Notes under the pieces: generated by a model
Told to the model about the DNA's origin: nothing
Seen by the model: the letters and a program-made list of their open reading frames with translations, nothing else
Databases searched by the model: none
Position numbers and translations under genes: made by a program
Source of the DNA: an uncultured Muribaculaceae bacterium
GTDB lineage: Bacteria; Bacteroidota; Bacteroidia; Bacteroidales; Muribaculaceae
Length of the DNA: 61,564 bases
Assembly: GCA_910578665.1 (NCBI GenBank)
Contig: CAJTQU010000012.1
Coordinates: 1-61,564, forward strand
Reading direction: 5' to 3'
Part shown: piece after piece, positions 51,999 to 61,464 of the stretch
How positions within the stretch are numbered: position 1 is the stretch's first letter
How the letters are laid out: each line of letters begins with the position of its first letter

Positions 51999-54038
51999 AT
52001 GGATAAACAATTAGCGATACTGCGTTCTGACCCGTGGCTCGAGCCTTATGCCGCGGCTATATCGGGCCGCCACAACGATGCGGCACGCAAGATGTGCGAG
52101 CTGACAGCGGATACCGGCGGATCACTGTCCGAATTTGCCAACGCATATAAGTATTTCGGTCTCACTCACGGCCCGAGAGGCACCTGGGTGTTCCGCGAAT
52201 TCGCCCCAAATGCCACTGAAATATTCCTGATAGGGACATTCAACAACTGGCGTCCTTCCGAAGCGTTCAGGCTCACAATGACCGGCAAAGGGGTCTGGGA
52301 GCTAAAACTACCGAAAAATGCTCTTAAAGACGGCGACCTGTACAAAATGCTTGTGTACTGGCCTGGCGGAAGCGGAGAACGCATACCGGCATACGCACAG
52401 CGCGTGGTACAGGACAGCGCAACGGGCATTTTTTCCGCCCAAGTCTACGACCCGGCGTATCCATACCGGTTCAAAATTGACAATTTCACCCCTGACACCA
52501 AGCCTCTGCTTATATACGAATGCCATATAGGCATGGCCCAGGAAAAAGAAGCGGTAGGATCTTACGATGAATTCCGCTCCAAAATCCTGCCACGCATACA
52601 TAAAGACGGATATAATGCCATACAGATAATGGCCATACAGGAGCATCCGTACTATGCTTCTTTTGGCTACCATGTATCAAGTTTCTACGCGGCAACATCC
52701 AGATTCGGCACGCCTGACGATCTCAAACGCCTGATCGACGAGGCACATTCTATGGGTATTGCTGTCATTATGGACATAGTGCATTCCCATTCGGTCAAAA
52801 ATGAGGCCGAAGGCCTGGCCAGGCTCGACGGTACCACCGACCTGTATTTCTATCCAGGTCCACGGGGCAGGCATCCGGCATGGGACAGCCTTTGCTTTGA
52901 CTACGGCAAAAATTCAGTATTGCATTTCCTGCTGTCCAACTGCAAATACTGGCTGGAAGAATTCCGGTTCGACGGATTCCGGTTCGACGGAGTGACCTCG
53001 ATGTTGTATTACGACCACGGGCTGGGCAAATCTTTCTGCTCGTACAAAGATTATTATGACGGCGCGCAAGACACCGCCGCAATAACTTATCTCACTCTGG
53101 CCAATATACTTATCCATGAAGTGAATCCAAAGGCTATAACCATAGCCGAAGAGATGAGCGGCATGCCGGGACTGGCAATGAGCTATGACGAGGGGGGCAT
53201 CGGCTTCGACTACCGTATGGCCATGGGTATCCCCGATTACTGGATAAAGACCATCAAAGAGAAAAAAGACGAACAATGGCATCCCACTTCTATATTCTGG
53301 GAGCTAACCAACCGCCGCGCGGATGAGAAAACCATATCTTATTGCGAAAGCCACGACCAGGCTCTTGTGGGAGACCAGACTATCATATTCCGCCTTATAG
53401 ATAAAGACATGTACTGGCATATGGCGGTAGATGACTGCAATATCGCTGTCGGACGCGGCATGGCTCTGCACAAAATGATACGCCTCGCCACACTGGCCAC
53501 AATCAATGGCGGATATCTGAATTTCATGGGTAATGAATGGGGCCATCCGGAGTGGATCGACTTCCCGCGCGAGGGCAACGGCTGGAGCTACAAATACGCA
53601 CGGCGACAGTGGGATCTGGCGGACCGGGAAGACCTGAAGTACAAATACCTAAACAGGTTTGACAACGCTATGATATACTTAGCGGCACAGGAGTACGATT
53701 TCCAGGCCAGACCCGTGGAAAAAATATGGGAAAAGGATGATGACCAGGTAATGGCTTTCATGCGTGGCGACTTGCTGTTCATTTTCAACTTCTCACCCAC
53801 ACGGTCTTTTGACGGTTACGGCATACTGGTTCCGGAGGGGGAATATGAGATAGTGCTTGATTCCGATGCGAAATGCTTTGGAGGATTCGGCAACATAGAC
53901 AGCGGTGTAAGACACTTCACTATGCCGGACCCATTGTACAAACCGGCAGGCAAAGGATGGCTGCGTATCTACACTCCGGCGCGCACGGCACAGGTAATGA
54001 GACGGAAGCACTCTGCCAACATACAAAACAACAAATAA
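51999..54038 (+). CDS. glgB: 1,4-alpha-glucan (glycogen) branching enzyme
   Basis: GlgB cuts alpha-1,4 chains and rejoins them as alpha-1,6 branches in glycogen. From ATG 51999 the protein has 679 residues. An N-terminal CBM48 (about 55-150, FAPNATEIFLIGTFNNW) precedes the GH13 barrel. The conserved DIVHSHS is at about 254-260, the nucleophile is D330 in GFRFDGVTS, the acid/base is E384 in IAEEMSG, and SHDQALVGDQT holds the third acid. It is the eukaryote-like GH13_8 form usual in Bacteroidetes. It is followed by gpmI after 20 nt. Confidence 0.94.
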   Translation: MDKQLAILRSDPWLEPYAAAISGRHNDAARKMCELTADTGGSLSEFANAYKYFGLTHGPRGTWVFREFAPNATEIFLIGTFNNWRPSEAFRLTMTGKGVWELKLPKNALKDGDLYKMLVYWPGGSGERIPAYAQRVVQDSATGIFSAQVYDPAYPYRFKIDNFTPDTKPLLIYECHIGMAQEKEAVGSYDEFRSKILPRIHKDGYNAIQIMAIQEHPYYASFGYHVSSFYAATSRFGTPDDLKRLIDEAHSMGIAVIMDIVHSHSVKNEAEGLARLDGTTDLYFYPGPRGRHPAWDSLCFDYGKNSVLHFLLSNCKYWLEEFRFDGFRFDGVTSMLYYDHGLGKSFCSYKDYYDGAQDTAAITYLTLANILIHEVNPKAITIAEEMSGMPGLAMSYDEGGIGFDYRMAMGIPDYWIKTIKEKKDEQWHPTSIFWELTNRRADEKTISYCESHDQALVGDQTIIFRLIDKDMYWHMAVDDCNIAVGRGMALHKMIRLATLATINGGYLNFMGNEWGHPEWIDFPREGNGWSYKYARRQWDLADREDLKYKYLNRFDNAMIYLAAQEYDFQARPVEKIWEKDDDQVMAFMRGDLLFIFNFSPTRSFDGYGILVPEGEYEIVLDSDAKCFGGFGNIDSGVRHFTMPDPLYKPAGKGWLRIYTPARTAQVMRRKHSANIQNNK

Positions 54039-54058
54039 CCAATAAACACTATAAAAAC

Positions 54059-55573
54059 ATGTCAAACAAAGCTCTTTTGATAATATTAGACGGCTGGGGC
54101 CTGGGCGACCATAAGAAAGATGACGCCATATACAACACCCCTACCCCCTATATTGATTCTCTGAACCGCGATTACCCCCACTCGCAACTGCAAGCAAGCG
54201 GTGAAAATGTGGGACTGCCAGACGGACAAATGGGCAACTCCGAAGTGGGACACCTAAACATCGGTGCCGGACGTATCGTTTACCAAGACCTGGTAAAGAT
54301 TAACCGCGCCATAGCCGATAAGTCCATAATGGAGAACAAAGAGGTCATATCGGCATTTTCCTACGCACGCGACCACGGTAAAGCCATGCATTTCATGGGT
54401 CTGACATCTACAGGCGGCGTGCACTCCAGCCTGGACCATCTGTTTGCCCTTTGCGACATAGCGAAAGAATACGGACTGGACAAGGTATATCTTCACTGCT
54501 TCATGGACGGACGAGACACCGATCCGCAGAGCGGCGCAGGCTTCATAGCGCAGGTGCAGGAACACTGTGCTAAGAGCACAGGCACTGTAGCTTCAATAAT
54601 AGGCCGTTACTACGCCATGGACCGAGACCACAACTGGGACCGCGTCCTCGTGGCCTACAATATGCTCGTACACGGCGAAGGCCGTAAAGCCTCCGATATG
54701 GCCAAGGCTGTCGAAGAAAGCTATGAGGCCGGTATCACGGACGAATTCATCAAACCAATAGTCAACGAGACAGTAGACGGAACAATCAAGCCCGGCGATG
54801 CCGTGATATTCTTCAATTACCGCAACGACCGAGCAAAAGAAATAACCGAAGTGCTCACCCAGAAAGAGGAGGGCGGCATGAAACCACTCCCCGGACTGCA
54901 ATATTACTGCATGACGCCGTATGATGCCTCGTTCAAAGGGGTGCATATCCTGTTCGACAAAGAGAATGTAGACAATACTCTGGCCGAATATCTCTCTGCC
55001 AATGGCAAGAAGCAGCTACATATAGCCGAAACAGAAAAATATGCCCATGTGACTTTCTTCCTTAACGGAGGCCGCGAAACCCCGTTTGAAGGCGAAGACC
55101 GCATCCTCGTGGATTCTCCCAAAGTAGAAACTTATGACCTCAAGCCCGAGATGAGCGCTTTCGAGGTAAAAGACAAACTGGTAGCCGCAATCGATTCGGA
55201 AAAATATGACTTTATAGTGGTTAATTTCGCAAACGGCGACATGGTGGGACACACCGGCGTATATGAAGCCATACAGGAAGCCGTAAAGACGATAGACTCT
55301 TGCGTGCACGATGTGGTAGAAGCAGCAAAAGCCCACGGCTACAGTTCGTTAATAATTGCCGACCACGGCAACGCCGACCACGCGCTCAATAGTGACGGCA
55401 CTGTGAATACGGCACACTCGCTCAACCCCGTGCCCTGCATCCTCGTCAGCGAATTAAAAGATGTCAAACTTGACAACGGGCGCCTTGCCGATGTGGCTCC
55501 GACCATACTGAAACTTATGAATCTCCCCCAGCCTTCTGAAATGACCGGGCACTGCCTGATCGAAAAAGCATAA
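54059..55573 (+). CDS. gpmI: 2,3-bisphosphoglycerate-independent phosphoglycerate mutase
   Basis: Interconverts 3- and 2-phosphoglycerate in glycolysis using two manganese ions and a phosphoserine. From ATG 54059 it has 504 residues. ILDGWG holds metal ligand D11, and GQMGNSEVGH holds the catalytic Ser61. The insertion domain and the second metal set (NFANGDMVGHTG and ADHGNADH) are in order. The open frame extends upstream into glgB, but the family start is clear. It lies 20 nt after glgB and may share its promoter, linking glycogen synthesis with lower glycolysis. Confidence 0.96.
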   Translation: MSNKALLIILDGWGLGDHKKDDAIYNTPTPYIDSLNRDYPHSQLQASGENVGLPDGQMGNSEVGHLNIGAGRIVYQDLVKINRAIADKSIMENKEVISAFSYARDHGKAMHFMGLTSTGGVHSSLDHLFALCDIAKEYGLDKVYLHCFMDGRDTDPQSGAGFIAQVQEHCAKSTGTVASIIGRYYAMDRDHNWDRVLVAYNMLVHGEGRKASDMAKAVEESYEAGITDEFIKPIVNETVDGTIKPGDAVIFFNYRNDRAKEITEVLTQKEEGGMKPLPGLQYYCMTPYDASFKGVHILFDKENVDNTLAEYLSANGKKQLHIAETEKYAHVTFFLNGGRETPFEGEDRILVDSPKVETYDLKPEMSAFEVKDKLVAAIDSEKYDFIVVNFANGDMVGHTGVYEAIQEAVKTIDSCVHDVVEAAKAHGYSSLIIADHGNADHALNSDGTVNTAHSLNPVPCILVSELKDVKLDNGRLADVAPTILKLMNLPQPSEMTGHCLIEKA

Positions 55574-55596
55574 CGGCTCAAATTTTGATTAATCAC

Positions 55597-55625
55597 ACGG
55601 TCTCCGGCATTTAGCCGGGGACCGT
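55597..55625 (+). other. Hairpin after gpmI
   Basis: A 12-bp stem with one G-U pair (55597-55608 with 55614-55625) and loop ATTTA. No T-run follows. It may stabilise the gpmI 3' end or act as a weak terminator before the glycosyltransferase gene. Confidence 0.55.
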
Positions 55626-55646
55626 ATAATAATATATGGTTCTTAA

Positions 55647-56729
55647 ATGAAAATCATACAGCTGGTAGGCAGCAGGACATGGGGCGGAGGCGAACGCTAC
55701 GTGCTCGACCTGTCTCACACACTAACGGCACGCGGCCACCAGGTCTCGATATTCACACGCGGACCTGAAGCCATAGACAACAGATTTTCCGGAATGCCGC
55801 TCCGCCACCTCGCTTTCGGCGGACCATTAGACCTGGCAAGCCCTATAAAACTCGGGCTATACCTTAAAAAGCAGAAAGAAAACGTAGTACTGCACGCTCA
55901 CAATTTTAAAACAGCGGCCGTAGCGGCAAAAGCACGACGTATTGCAAGGCTGGACAGAAGCCGGTGCCGGATAGTGGTCACACGGCATCTTGCACGGCAG
56001 GGACACACGTCGCTTCGCTGGAAAAGGCTGTATTCATCTATAGACCACCTTATATTCGTTTCTGAATTTGCCAGACAGACATTTCTTAAAACAGATCCGC
56101 CCATAGAGCGCTGCAAAATCCACGTAGTGCACAACAGCATAATTGTATCTGTCAGCAGTACCGCGGCTATACGCAAGCAAAACAACGCGGTATCGCTGCT
56201 TTTCATCGGGCGTATCTCGCCCGAAAAAGGTATCGACACGCTAATAAAGGCGCTTGCCTTAATCGATAGCCCAAACATAAAACTCCGTATAGCCGGCACC
56301 GGTCCTTCAAGATACACCGGCGAACTAAAACAGCTGGCATGCAGTCTAAACGTAGACAGCCGGATAGAATGGGCCGGGCACATAGACAACGTATTTCCCG
56401 AAATCAACAATACAGACATAGGCATAGCCCCCTCGAGAGCGCCCGAAGCTTTCGGACTGACTCTCTTGGAATTCATGTCGCAAGGCATACCTGTGATAGC
56501 CGCAGACAACGGCGCACAGCCTGAAATAATAACAACAGGGAAAAACGGTCTGCTAATACCGCCCGATGACGAGAATGCTCTTGCCAGCGCTATAACCGGC
56601 CTGGCAGGTAATCCCGGCCTACGCGCAGACCTGGGTAAAGCAGGCACAGAAACATTTAACAGCCGGTTTGCCTACAACCATTTTATGACCCACATACTGG
56701 ATATATACGGCACATATCCCCAAAACTAA
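55647..56729 (+). CDS. GT4-family glycosyltransferase
   Basis: A 360-residue GT-B enzyme. The N-terminal acceptor domain starts MKIIQLVGSRTWGGGERYVLDL, with the GGGE loop of GT4. The nucleotide-sugar domain has IGRISPEKGIDTLIKAL (about 191-207) and the E-x7-E motif PEAFGLTLLEFMSQG (about 268-282). It likely adds a sugar to a cell-envelope glycan; donor and acceptor cannot be told. The start is ATG 55647, and there is an overlap of 4 nt with the convergent cdaA at its end. Confidence 0.9.
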   Translation: MKIIQLVGSRTWGGGERYVLDLSHTLTARGHQVSIFTRGPEAIDNRFSGMPLRHLAFGGPLDLASPIKLGLYLKKQKENVVLHAHNFKTAAVAAKARRIARLDRSRCRIVVTRHLARQGHTSLRWKRLYSSIDHLIFVSEFARQTFLKTDPPIERCKIHVVHNSIIVSVSSTAAIRKQNNAVSLLFIGRISPEKGIDTLIKALALIDSPNIKLRIAGTGPSRYTGELKQLACSLNVDSRIEWAGHIDNVFPEINNTDIGIAPSRAPEAFGLTLLEFMSQGIPVIAADNGAQPEIITTGKNGLLIPPDDENALASAITGLAGNPGLRADLGKAGTETFNSRFAYNHFMTHILDIYGTYPQN

Positions 56730-57493
56730 TCCAGAGCCGCTGAAAGGGCATGCTCCAAATCAGGGGCAGAGAGTCTTACCTTAAGCGATCCGTCCCTGGC
56801 CATCGATATGTGGCCTGTTTCTTCACTCACTATAACGCATATGGCATCTGTTACCTGGCTCATGCCGAGAGCTGCGCGGTGACGCAGGCCCAGTTCCTTG
56901 GGTATATGCATATCATGGCTCACAGGCAATATACAACCGGCCGAGGCAATCCGCCGTCGCGATATAATCATGGCGCCGTCATGCAACGGCGAATTCTTGA
57001 AAAATATATTTTCTATGAGCCGCGTGTTTATATTGGCATCTATTATGTCCCCGGTCTTCTCATAATCCATAAGCGGTACATTGCGCTGAAACACGATCAG
57101 GGCGCCCGTCTTACTCTTGCTCATACTCATACAGGCATAAACCACAGGCATGATATAGTCAAGGTTTTTCTTTCGCTCCTCATCCTGGTGCTGGAACAGA
57201 CGCCGCAGAAAACGCCATTTGTCCTGCGAGCCCAGATCTATCAAAAAACGCTTTATCTGGTCCTGGAACAATATAACGAGCACTATCAGTCCTATTGACA
57301 TGAACTTATCAAGTATGGTACCCGTAAGCCTCATATCAAATATCTCGGAAGCCAGTATCCAAACCACGATGAAACTGAGCACCCCCATGAATATAGTGCC
57401 CGAACCTGTCTTCTTCATAGTCTTATACAGATAGAAGAGCAACAGGGCGACAAGCAATATGTCTATTATATCTTTTATTCCGAATTCTATCAT
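56726..57493 (-). CDS. cdaA: Diadenylate cyclase CdaA (c-di-AMP synthase)
   Basis: Makes cyclic di-AMP from two ATP at the inner membrane. The 255-residue protein has three N-terminal spans (about 10-85) and the DAC domain. The catalytic DGA is at 172-174 (HDGAMI) and RHR at 204-206 (GLRHRAALG); both are intact. The start overlaps the stop of folP by 4 nt (ATGA), so the two are translationally coupled. In Firmicutes cdaA sits instead with cdaR-glmM; the folP partnership is the Bacteroidetes arrangement. Confidence 0.95.
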   Translation of the reverse strand: MIEFGIKDIIDILLVALLLFYLYKTMKKTGSGTIFMGVLSFIVVWILASEIFDMRLTGTILDKFMSIGLIVLVILFQDQIKRFLIDLGSQDKWRFLRRLFQHQDEERKKNLDYIMPVVYACMSMSKSKTGALIVFQRNVPLMDYEKTGDIIDANINTRLIENIFFKNSPLHDGAMIISRRRIASAGCILPVSHDMHIPKELGLRHRAALGMSQVTDAICVIVSEETGHISMARDGSLKVRLSAPDLEHALSAALD

Positions 57494-58356
57494 AGCATCT
57501 GTTTTTTCAGCCGCCCCGTTATCTCAACCGCCTGACGTGCCTCTGCCACATCATGCACTCTAAGTATGTCTGCGCCATTTAGCAACGCAAATGTATTCAG
57601 CACAGTAGTCCCGTTGAGCGACTCGCCGGGCGTAATATCCAGTAGTCTGTAAATCATACTCTTACGCGACACACCGACCAGCAATGGCATATCCAGTGCA
57701 CGAAATTCGGCCAACGATGACAACAATTCATAATTCTGTGGCAGATCCTTGGCAAAACCGAAGCCCGGATCTATGATTATATCGCACACACCCATAGAAC
57801 GCAGACGCCCGGCTTTGTGCGCCAAATCAGAAAGCACCTCGGCTGTCACATCCTCATACCGGCACATATCCTGCATAGTCTCCGGCGTTCCCCTCGTATG
57901 CATCAGAATATAAGGGACCTTCAGTTCCGCCACGGTTTCAAACATAGCAGAATCCATATCACCGCCCGAAATATCATTGATTATGTCGGCACCCCATTCG
58001 GCCACACAGCGGCGCGCCACGCCGGCACGGAATGTATCAATACTGACCACCGCCTCCGGCCATTCGCTACGCAAACATTCAAGACCGAGTGCCAGACGCC
58101 TGTATTCCTCTTCGGCAGACACCCCGGGAGCACCGGGACGCGTGGAATACCCTCCCAGGTCGACAGCATCGGCTCCCTGCTCACGCACCTGGTCTATCCT
58201 GCGGCGCAACGCATCGGCATCAAACACACGGCTGCCGGCATAAAACGAATCCGGAGTAACATTCACTATCGCCATGACCCACGGGCGGCTGAAATCCATC
58301 AACCTACCACGTATATTTATTGACCTGCAGCAACTGTTTCCTATTTTTTCTATCAT
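57490..58356 (-). CDS. folP: Dihydropteroate synthase
   Basis: Condenses p-aminobenzoate with dihydropterin pyrophosphate in folate synthesis; the sulfonamide target. From ATG 58356 it has 288 residues: NVTPDSFYAGS (about 30-40), the sulfonamide-loop GGYSTRPGA, DIINDISGGD, DPGFGFAKD and GVSRKSMI are all present. The open frame extends to 58383, but a -7-like TATCTTCG (58392-58385) would place the RNA start there, so 58356 is preferred. Confidence 0.93.
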   Translation of the reverse strand: MIEKIGNSCCRSINIRGRLMDFSRPWVMAIVNVTPDSFYAGSRVFDADALRRRIDQVREQGADAVDLGGYSTRPGAPGVSAEEEYRRLALGLECLRSEWPEAVVSIDTFRAGVARRCVAEWGADIINDISGGDMDSAMFETVAELKVPYILMHTRGTPETMQDMCRYEDVTAEVLSDLAHKAGRLRSMGVCDIIIDPGFGFAKDLPQNYELLSSLAEFRALDMPLLVGVSRKSMIYRLLDITPGESLNGTTVLNTFALLNGADILRVHDVAEARQAVEITGRLKKQML

Positions 58357-58455
58357 AAAATTCAAAGTCAGAAAATATGTCACGCGAAGATAGTTAAAAA
58401 ATTGGTGGCTAAAAAATTTAAGGCAATAAAATTTTAACGTTCAACGTTTTTTTCA

Positions 58456-58463
58456 TACCTTTG
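58456..58463 (+). promoter_or_regulatory. -7 box (TACCTTTG) for the M6 protease gene
   Basis: Exact TAnnTTTG match 37 nt before ATG 58501. The -33 region (TTTTAACG) is a poor match; an AACGTT motif is present twice just upstream. Confidence 0.55.
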
Positions 58464-58500
58464 TAGGTCACTTTTAATACATAACCACACCTGATATATT

Positions 58501-61404
58501 ATGAAACTAAGACTACCCCACATCAGCGGCGTGGCCCTGGCTGCCATGATGTTCGGAACTAGTGTCACTGCGTCAGCCGTGCCGGCATACCCCGGCAAAC
58601 GCACATACACACAGCCGGACGGCACAACGCTGACCCTGTCGCTGCGTGGCGATGAATCGCTTCATTTCTTTGTTGATGACAACGGCTATCTGATAGACCG
58701 TGATACCAACGGATGGTTCCGGTTCATAGACAATGACGGAAGCCTGACCGGCATCAAGGCCGGCAATTACGACATGTCGGCCACAGAACAGGCAAAACTG
58801 GCATCCCTGTCACCGGCATCGGCATTTTCTTCTCTTAACAGCAAAGCCAGCGCAATGCGCGCGGCCAAAGCTGGCTCACCCATGCGCGCGGCCGGCGTTG
58901 TGCCTCCTGCCAAATGGGACAATGCCGACGGCCACGACCTGCGCAACGTGCCCACCGACGGCGAACGCCACGTGCTCATAATCCTCGTCAACTTTGCCGA
59001 CATCAAATGGAGCTTCAGCGACAACCCGCAACAGGATATGTCTGACATGCTCAATGCCCCCGGTTTCAACAAATTCAACTGCACGGGGTCGGCAAAAGAC
59101 TACTTCCTCACATCGTCTAACGGCATCTACCAGCCCTCGTTTGACGTGTACGGACCTGTAAACCTGCCCAATAACTGCGAATATTACGGAGGCAACACGG
59201 GCGGAGGTCCCGGCGGAGGCAACGACAAGAATCCCGGACAAATGGTTGTAGACGCCTGCCGACTACTTGATGACCAGATAGATTTCACAAAATATGACAC
59301 TAACCAAGACGGTGTCGTGGACAATGTGTATATCCTTTATGCCGGTTATGGCGAAAACGAAGGGGCGCCGGCCTCTACCATATGGCCGCACTCATATAAC
59401 CTGGCCTACACGCTGCCCACGCTGCCGGAACACGATGGTGTGAAAATAGACCGCTATGCATGCTCCAACGAGCTGACATACAATCAGTATGAAGAAGGAG
59501 TCCCCACCATGGCCGGTATCGGTACTTTCTGCCACGAGTTCAGCCACGTACTCGGCCTGCCCGACCTGTATGCCACCACATACACCGGCGCTTTCACTCC
59601 CGACGAGTTCGCGGTAATGGACCACGGCTCATACAACAACAACGGCCGCACACCGCCCGTATACAACATCTATGAGCGCTATGCCCTCGAATGGCAGAAG
59701 CCCATAGACATATCTGCCGGCGAGGATATAACAATGCTGCCGCTTTCAGACGGAGGCAATGCCTATAAAATAACCATCGACCCCAAAGATCCTAAAGAAT
59801 ATTATCTGTTTGAAAACCGCCAGCAGAAAAGCTGGGACACCTATCTGCCGGCACACGGCATGCTGGTATGGCATATCGACTATGACAACAGCGTATGGTT
59901 CAACAATACGGTAAACAACAATCCGACGCACCAGCACGTAGACCTTATCGAGGCCGACGGCATGCAGGTAAAAGGTTCGATGACAGGCGCCACATTCCCC
60001 GGCTCGAAGAACATCGGTGAATTTACCGCCACTACATCCCCGGCATTTATAAACTGGAACGGCAAGCAGACAGCTCTGCCAATCACCAACATCTACGAAA
60101 ACAACAACGGTGTAATGGGCTTCCGCGTGGGTGAAGGCGGCTCTGCCGACTCGGCACTCGCTCTGCCGGCCCCCAAAGTACGGCTCACAAAAGGCGATTC
60201 AGGCTCGCTCACACTGGCATGGGACAAAGTAAACGGCGCCACTGGCTATGTAATGTCTGTCATGGTGATGGAGACTGACATATTCGGCACTTTCAACCGC
60301 AGCTATGTCCCCGGTTACCAACTCAAATCAGTAGGCGATGTCGGCACAGTGACACTCTCTGACCTTAAAGCCGACACATCCTATGCTTTCGAAGTATACG
60401 CCGTGAACGACAAGAACATGTCGAAAGCCGCCGAAAGTTGCTATTCTACATTTGTAAGCAATTTCGCAAACATCGTACCGGAACTCAGCGTCACCCCCGA
60501 CAAAGAGATAGCCATACTCGAATGGGCAGAAGTTCCTGCAGCAGAATACTACACCGCCACCGTAGCAACACGCACATTGTCCGACACATCTCGCGCGGCC
60601 CTCATCAACTTTGATAATTCAAAGATTCCGGCAGGCACACTCTTCTCCGGAGCACAGTATGACTTACGCGAAAGCTATTCGGGCGAAACAGCACCGTCTC
60701 TGCGCTTCACAATGCAGAACGGACAGCTGACCACACCCTCATACAGCGATGACATCTCGTCTATATCGTTCTGGGCACGAGTTAACCGCCAAAACGCAGA
60801 CTTCTCGTTCAAGCTGTACTCACTCGACATTGACTACACCGATCCTACTTCTGGCGGCAAACTCACCCTCTTCGCAGAGGTAAACAACGTGGCCGCAAGT
60901 TCCGAAGGCAGCAAAGTAACCATCACTGACATTCCTGAAGGCGTGCACCAGGTACTTATGACATACAACTACAAAACACCCGGACTCAACTTCTGTATCG
61001 ACGACATTGAGATCAACACATCAAAGTCATTCACCGACACACCGGTGGGACAATATGACAAAATGCGCGTAGACGGACAGCGCCTAACCGCAGAAGGACT
61101 GGCCCAGGAGACCCCGTACGTAGCCTATATACGCGCGCACAATTCAGAAGGTTCTTCCGCCCTGTCCAAAACAGTGCATTTCACTACCACAGACACAACC
61201 GGCATCGACTCGGTGACAGGAGATAACGAATCCGGATTCACCGTGGGCAACGGCATCGTTTCCACCACAGGAAGCACAGCCATGAGCATATACACGATCG
61301 ACGGCCGTACCATAGCGGTCAATGCTCTAGGGGCAGTACAGCTCCCCGGCCACGGTATCTATATCGTGAAGTGCGGTTCGCAAGTACGTAAAATAAGCTA
61401 CTGA
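58501..61404 (+). CDS. Secreted M6-family metalloprotease with fibronectin-III-like domains
   Basis: The 967-residue protein has a signal peptide (about 1-25, ASAVPA) and a propeptide-like region (about 30-135). The M6 catalytic domain carries the zinc motif HEFSHVLGLPD at 345-355 (H345, E346, H349) and VMDHGSYNNNGR downstream. A fibronectin-III-like part (about 560-655), a jelly-roll-like beta domain and another fibronectin-III-like segment (about 860-905) follow. The tail reads MSIYTIDGRTI...GHGIYIVKCG, resembling Bacteroidetes C-terminal sorting domains. It is related to immune inhibitor A-type proteases in the catalytic part only. Monocistronic, with its own promoter and terminator. The substrate is unknown. 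Confidence 0.88.
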   Translation: MKLRLPHISGVALAAMMFGTSVTASAVPAYPGKRTYTQPDGTTLTLSLRGDESLHFFVDDNGYLIDRDTNGWFRFIDNDGSLTGIKAGNYDMSATEQAKLASLSPASAFSSLNSKASAMRAAKAGSPMRAAGVVPPAKWDNADGHDLRNVPTDGERHVLIILVNFADIKWSFSDNPQQDMSDMLNAPGFNKFNCTGSAKDYFLTSSNGIYQPSFDVYGPVNLPNNCEYYGGNTGGGPGGGNDKNPGQMVVDACRLLDDQIDFTKYDTNQDGVVDNVYILYAGYGENEGAPASTIWPHSYNLAYTLPTLPEHDGVKIDRYACSNELTYNQYEEGVPTMAGIGTFCHEFSHVLGLPDLYATTYTGAFTPDEFAVMDHGSYNNNGRTPPVYNIYERYALEWQKPIDISAGEDITMLPLSDGGNAYKITIDPKDPKEYYLFENRQQKSWDTYLPAHGMLVWHIDYDNSVWFNNTVNNNPTHQHVDLIEADGMQVKGSMTGATFPGSKNIGEFTATTSPAFINWNGKQTALPITNIYENNNGVMGFRVGEGGSADSALALPAPKVRLTKGDSGSLTLAWDKVNGATGYVMSVMVMETDIFGTFNRSYVPGYQLKSVGDVGTVTLSDLKADTSYAFEVYAVNDKNMSKAAESCYSTFVSNFANIVPELSVTPDKEIAILEWAEVPAAEYYTATVATRTLSDTSRAALINFDNSKIPAGTLFSGAQYDLRESYSGETAPSLRFTMQNGQLTTPSYSDDISSISFWARVNRQNADFSFKLYSLDIDYTDPTSGGKLTLFAEVNNVAASSEGSKVTITDIPEGVHQVLMTYNYKTPGLNFCIDDIEINTSKSFTDTPVGQYDKMRVDGQRLTAEGLAQETPYVAYIRAHNSEGSSALSKTVHFTTTDTTGIDSVTGDNESGFTVGNGIVSTTGSTAMSIYTIDGRTIAVNALGAVQLPGHGIYIVKCGSQVRKISY

Positions 61405-61425
61405 CCACTTACAACCTCACATAAC

Positions 61426-61464
61426 GCCCGGCCTGTTTTGACAGCAGGCCGGGCTTACTTTTTC
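61426..61464 (+). terminator. Terminator after the M6 protease gene
   Basis: A perfect 10-bp GC-rich stem (61426-61435 with 61445-61454), a 9-nt loop, then TTACTTTTT. Confidence 0.85.

Noticed and set aside
52966..52992. Direct repeat TTCGACGG in glgB (FRFDGFRFDG)
   Set aside because: The double FDG motif is normal for the GH13_8 branching enzyme active site.
53873..54058. Long N-terminal extension of the gpmI frame overlapping glgB
   Set aside because: The phosphoglycerate mutase family begins at MSNKALLIILDGWG (54059); the extension only shadows glgB.
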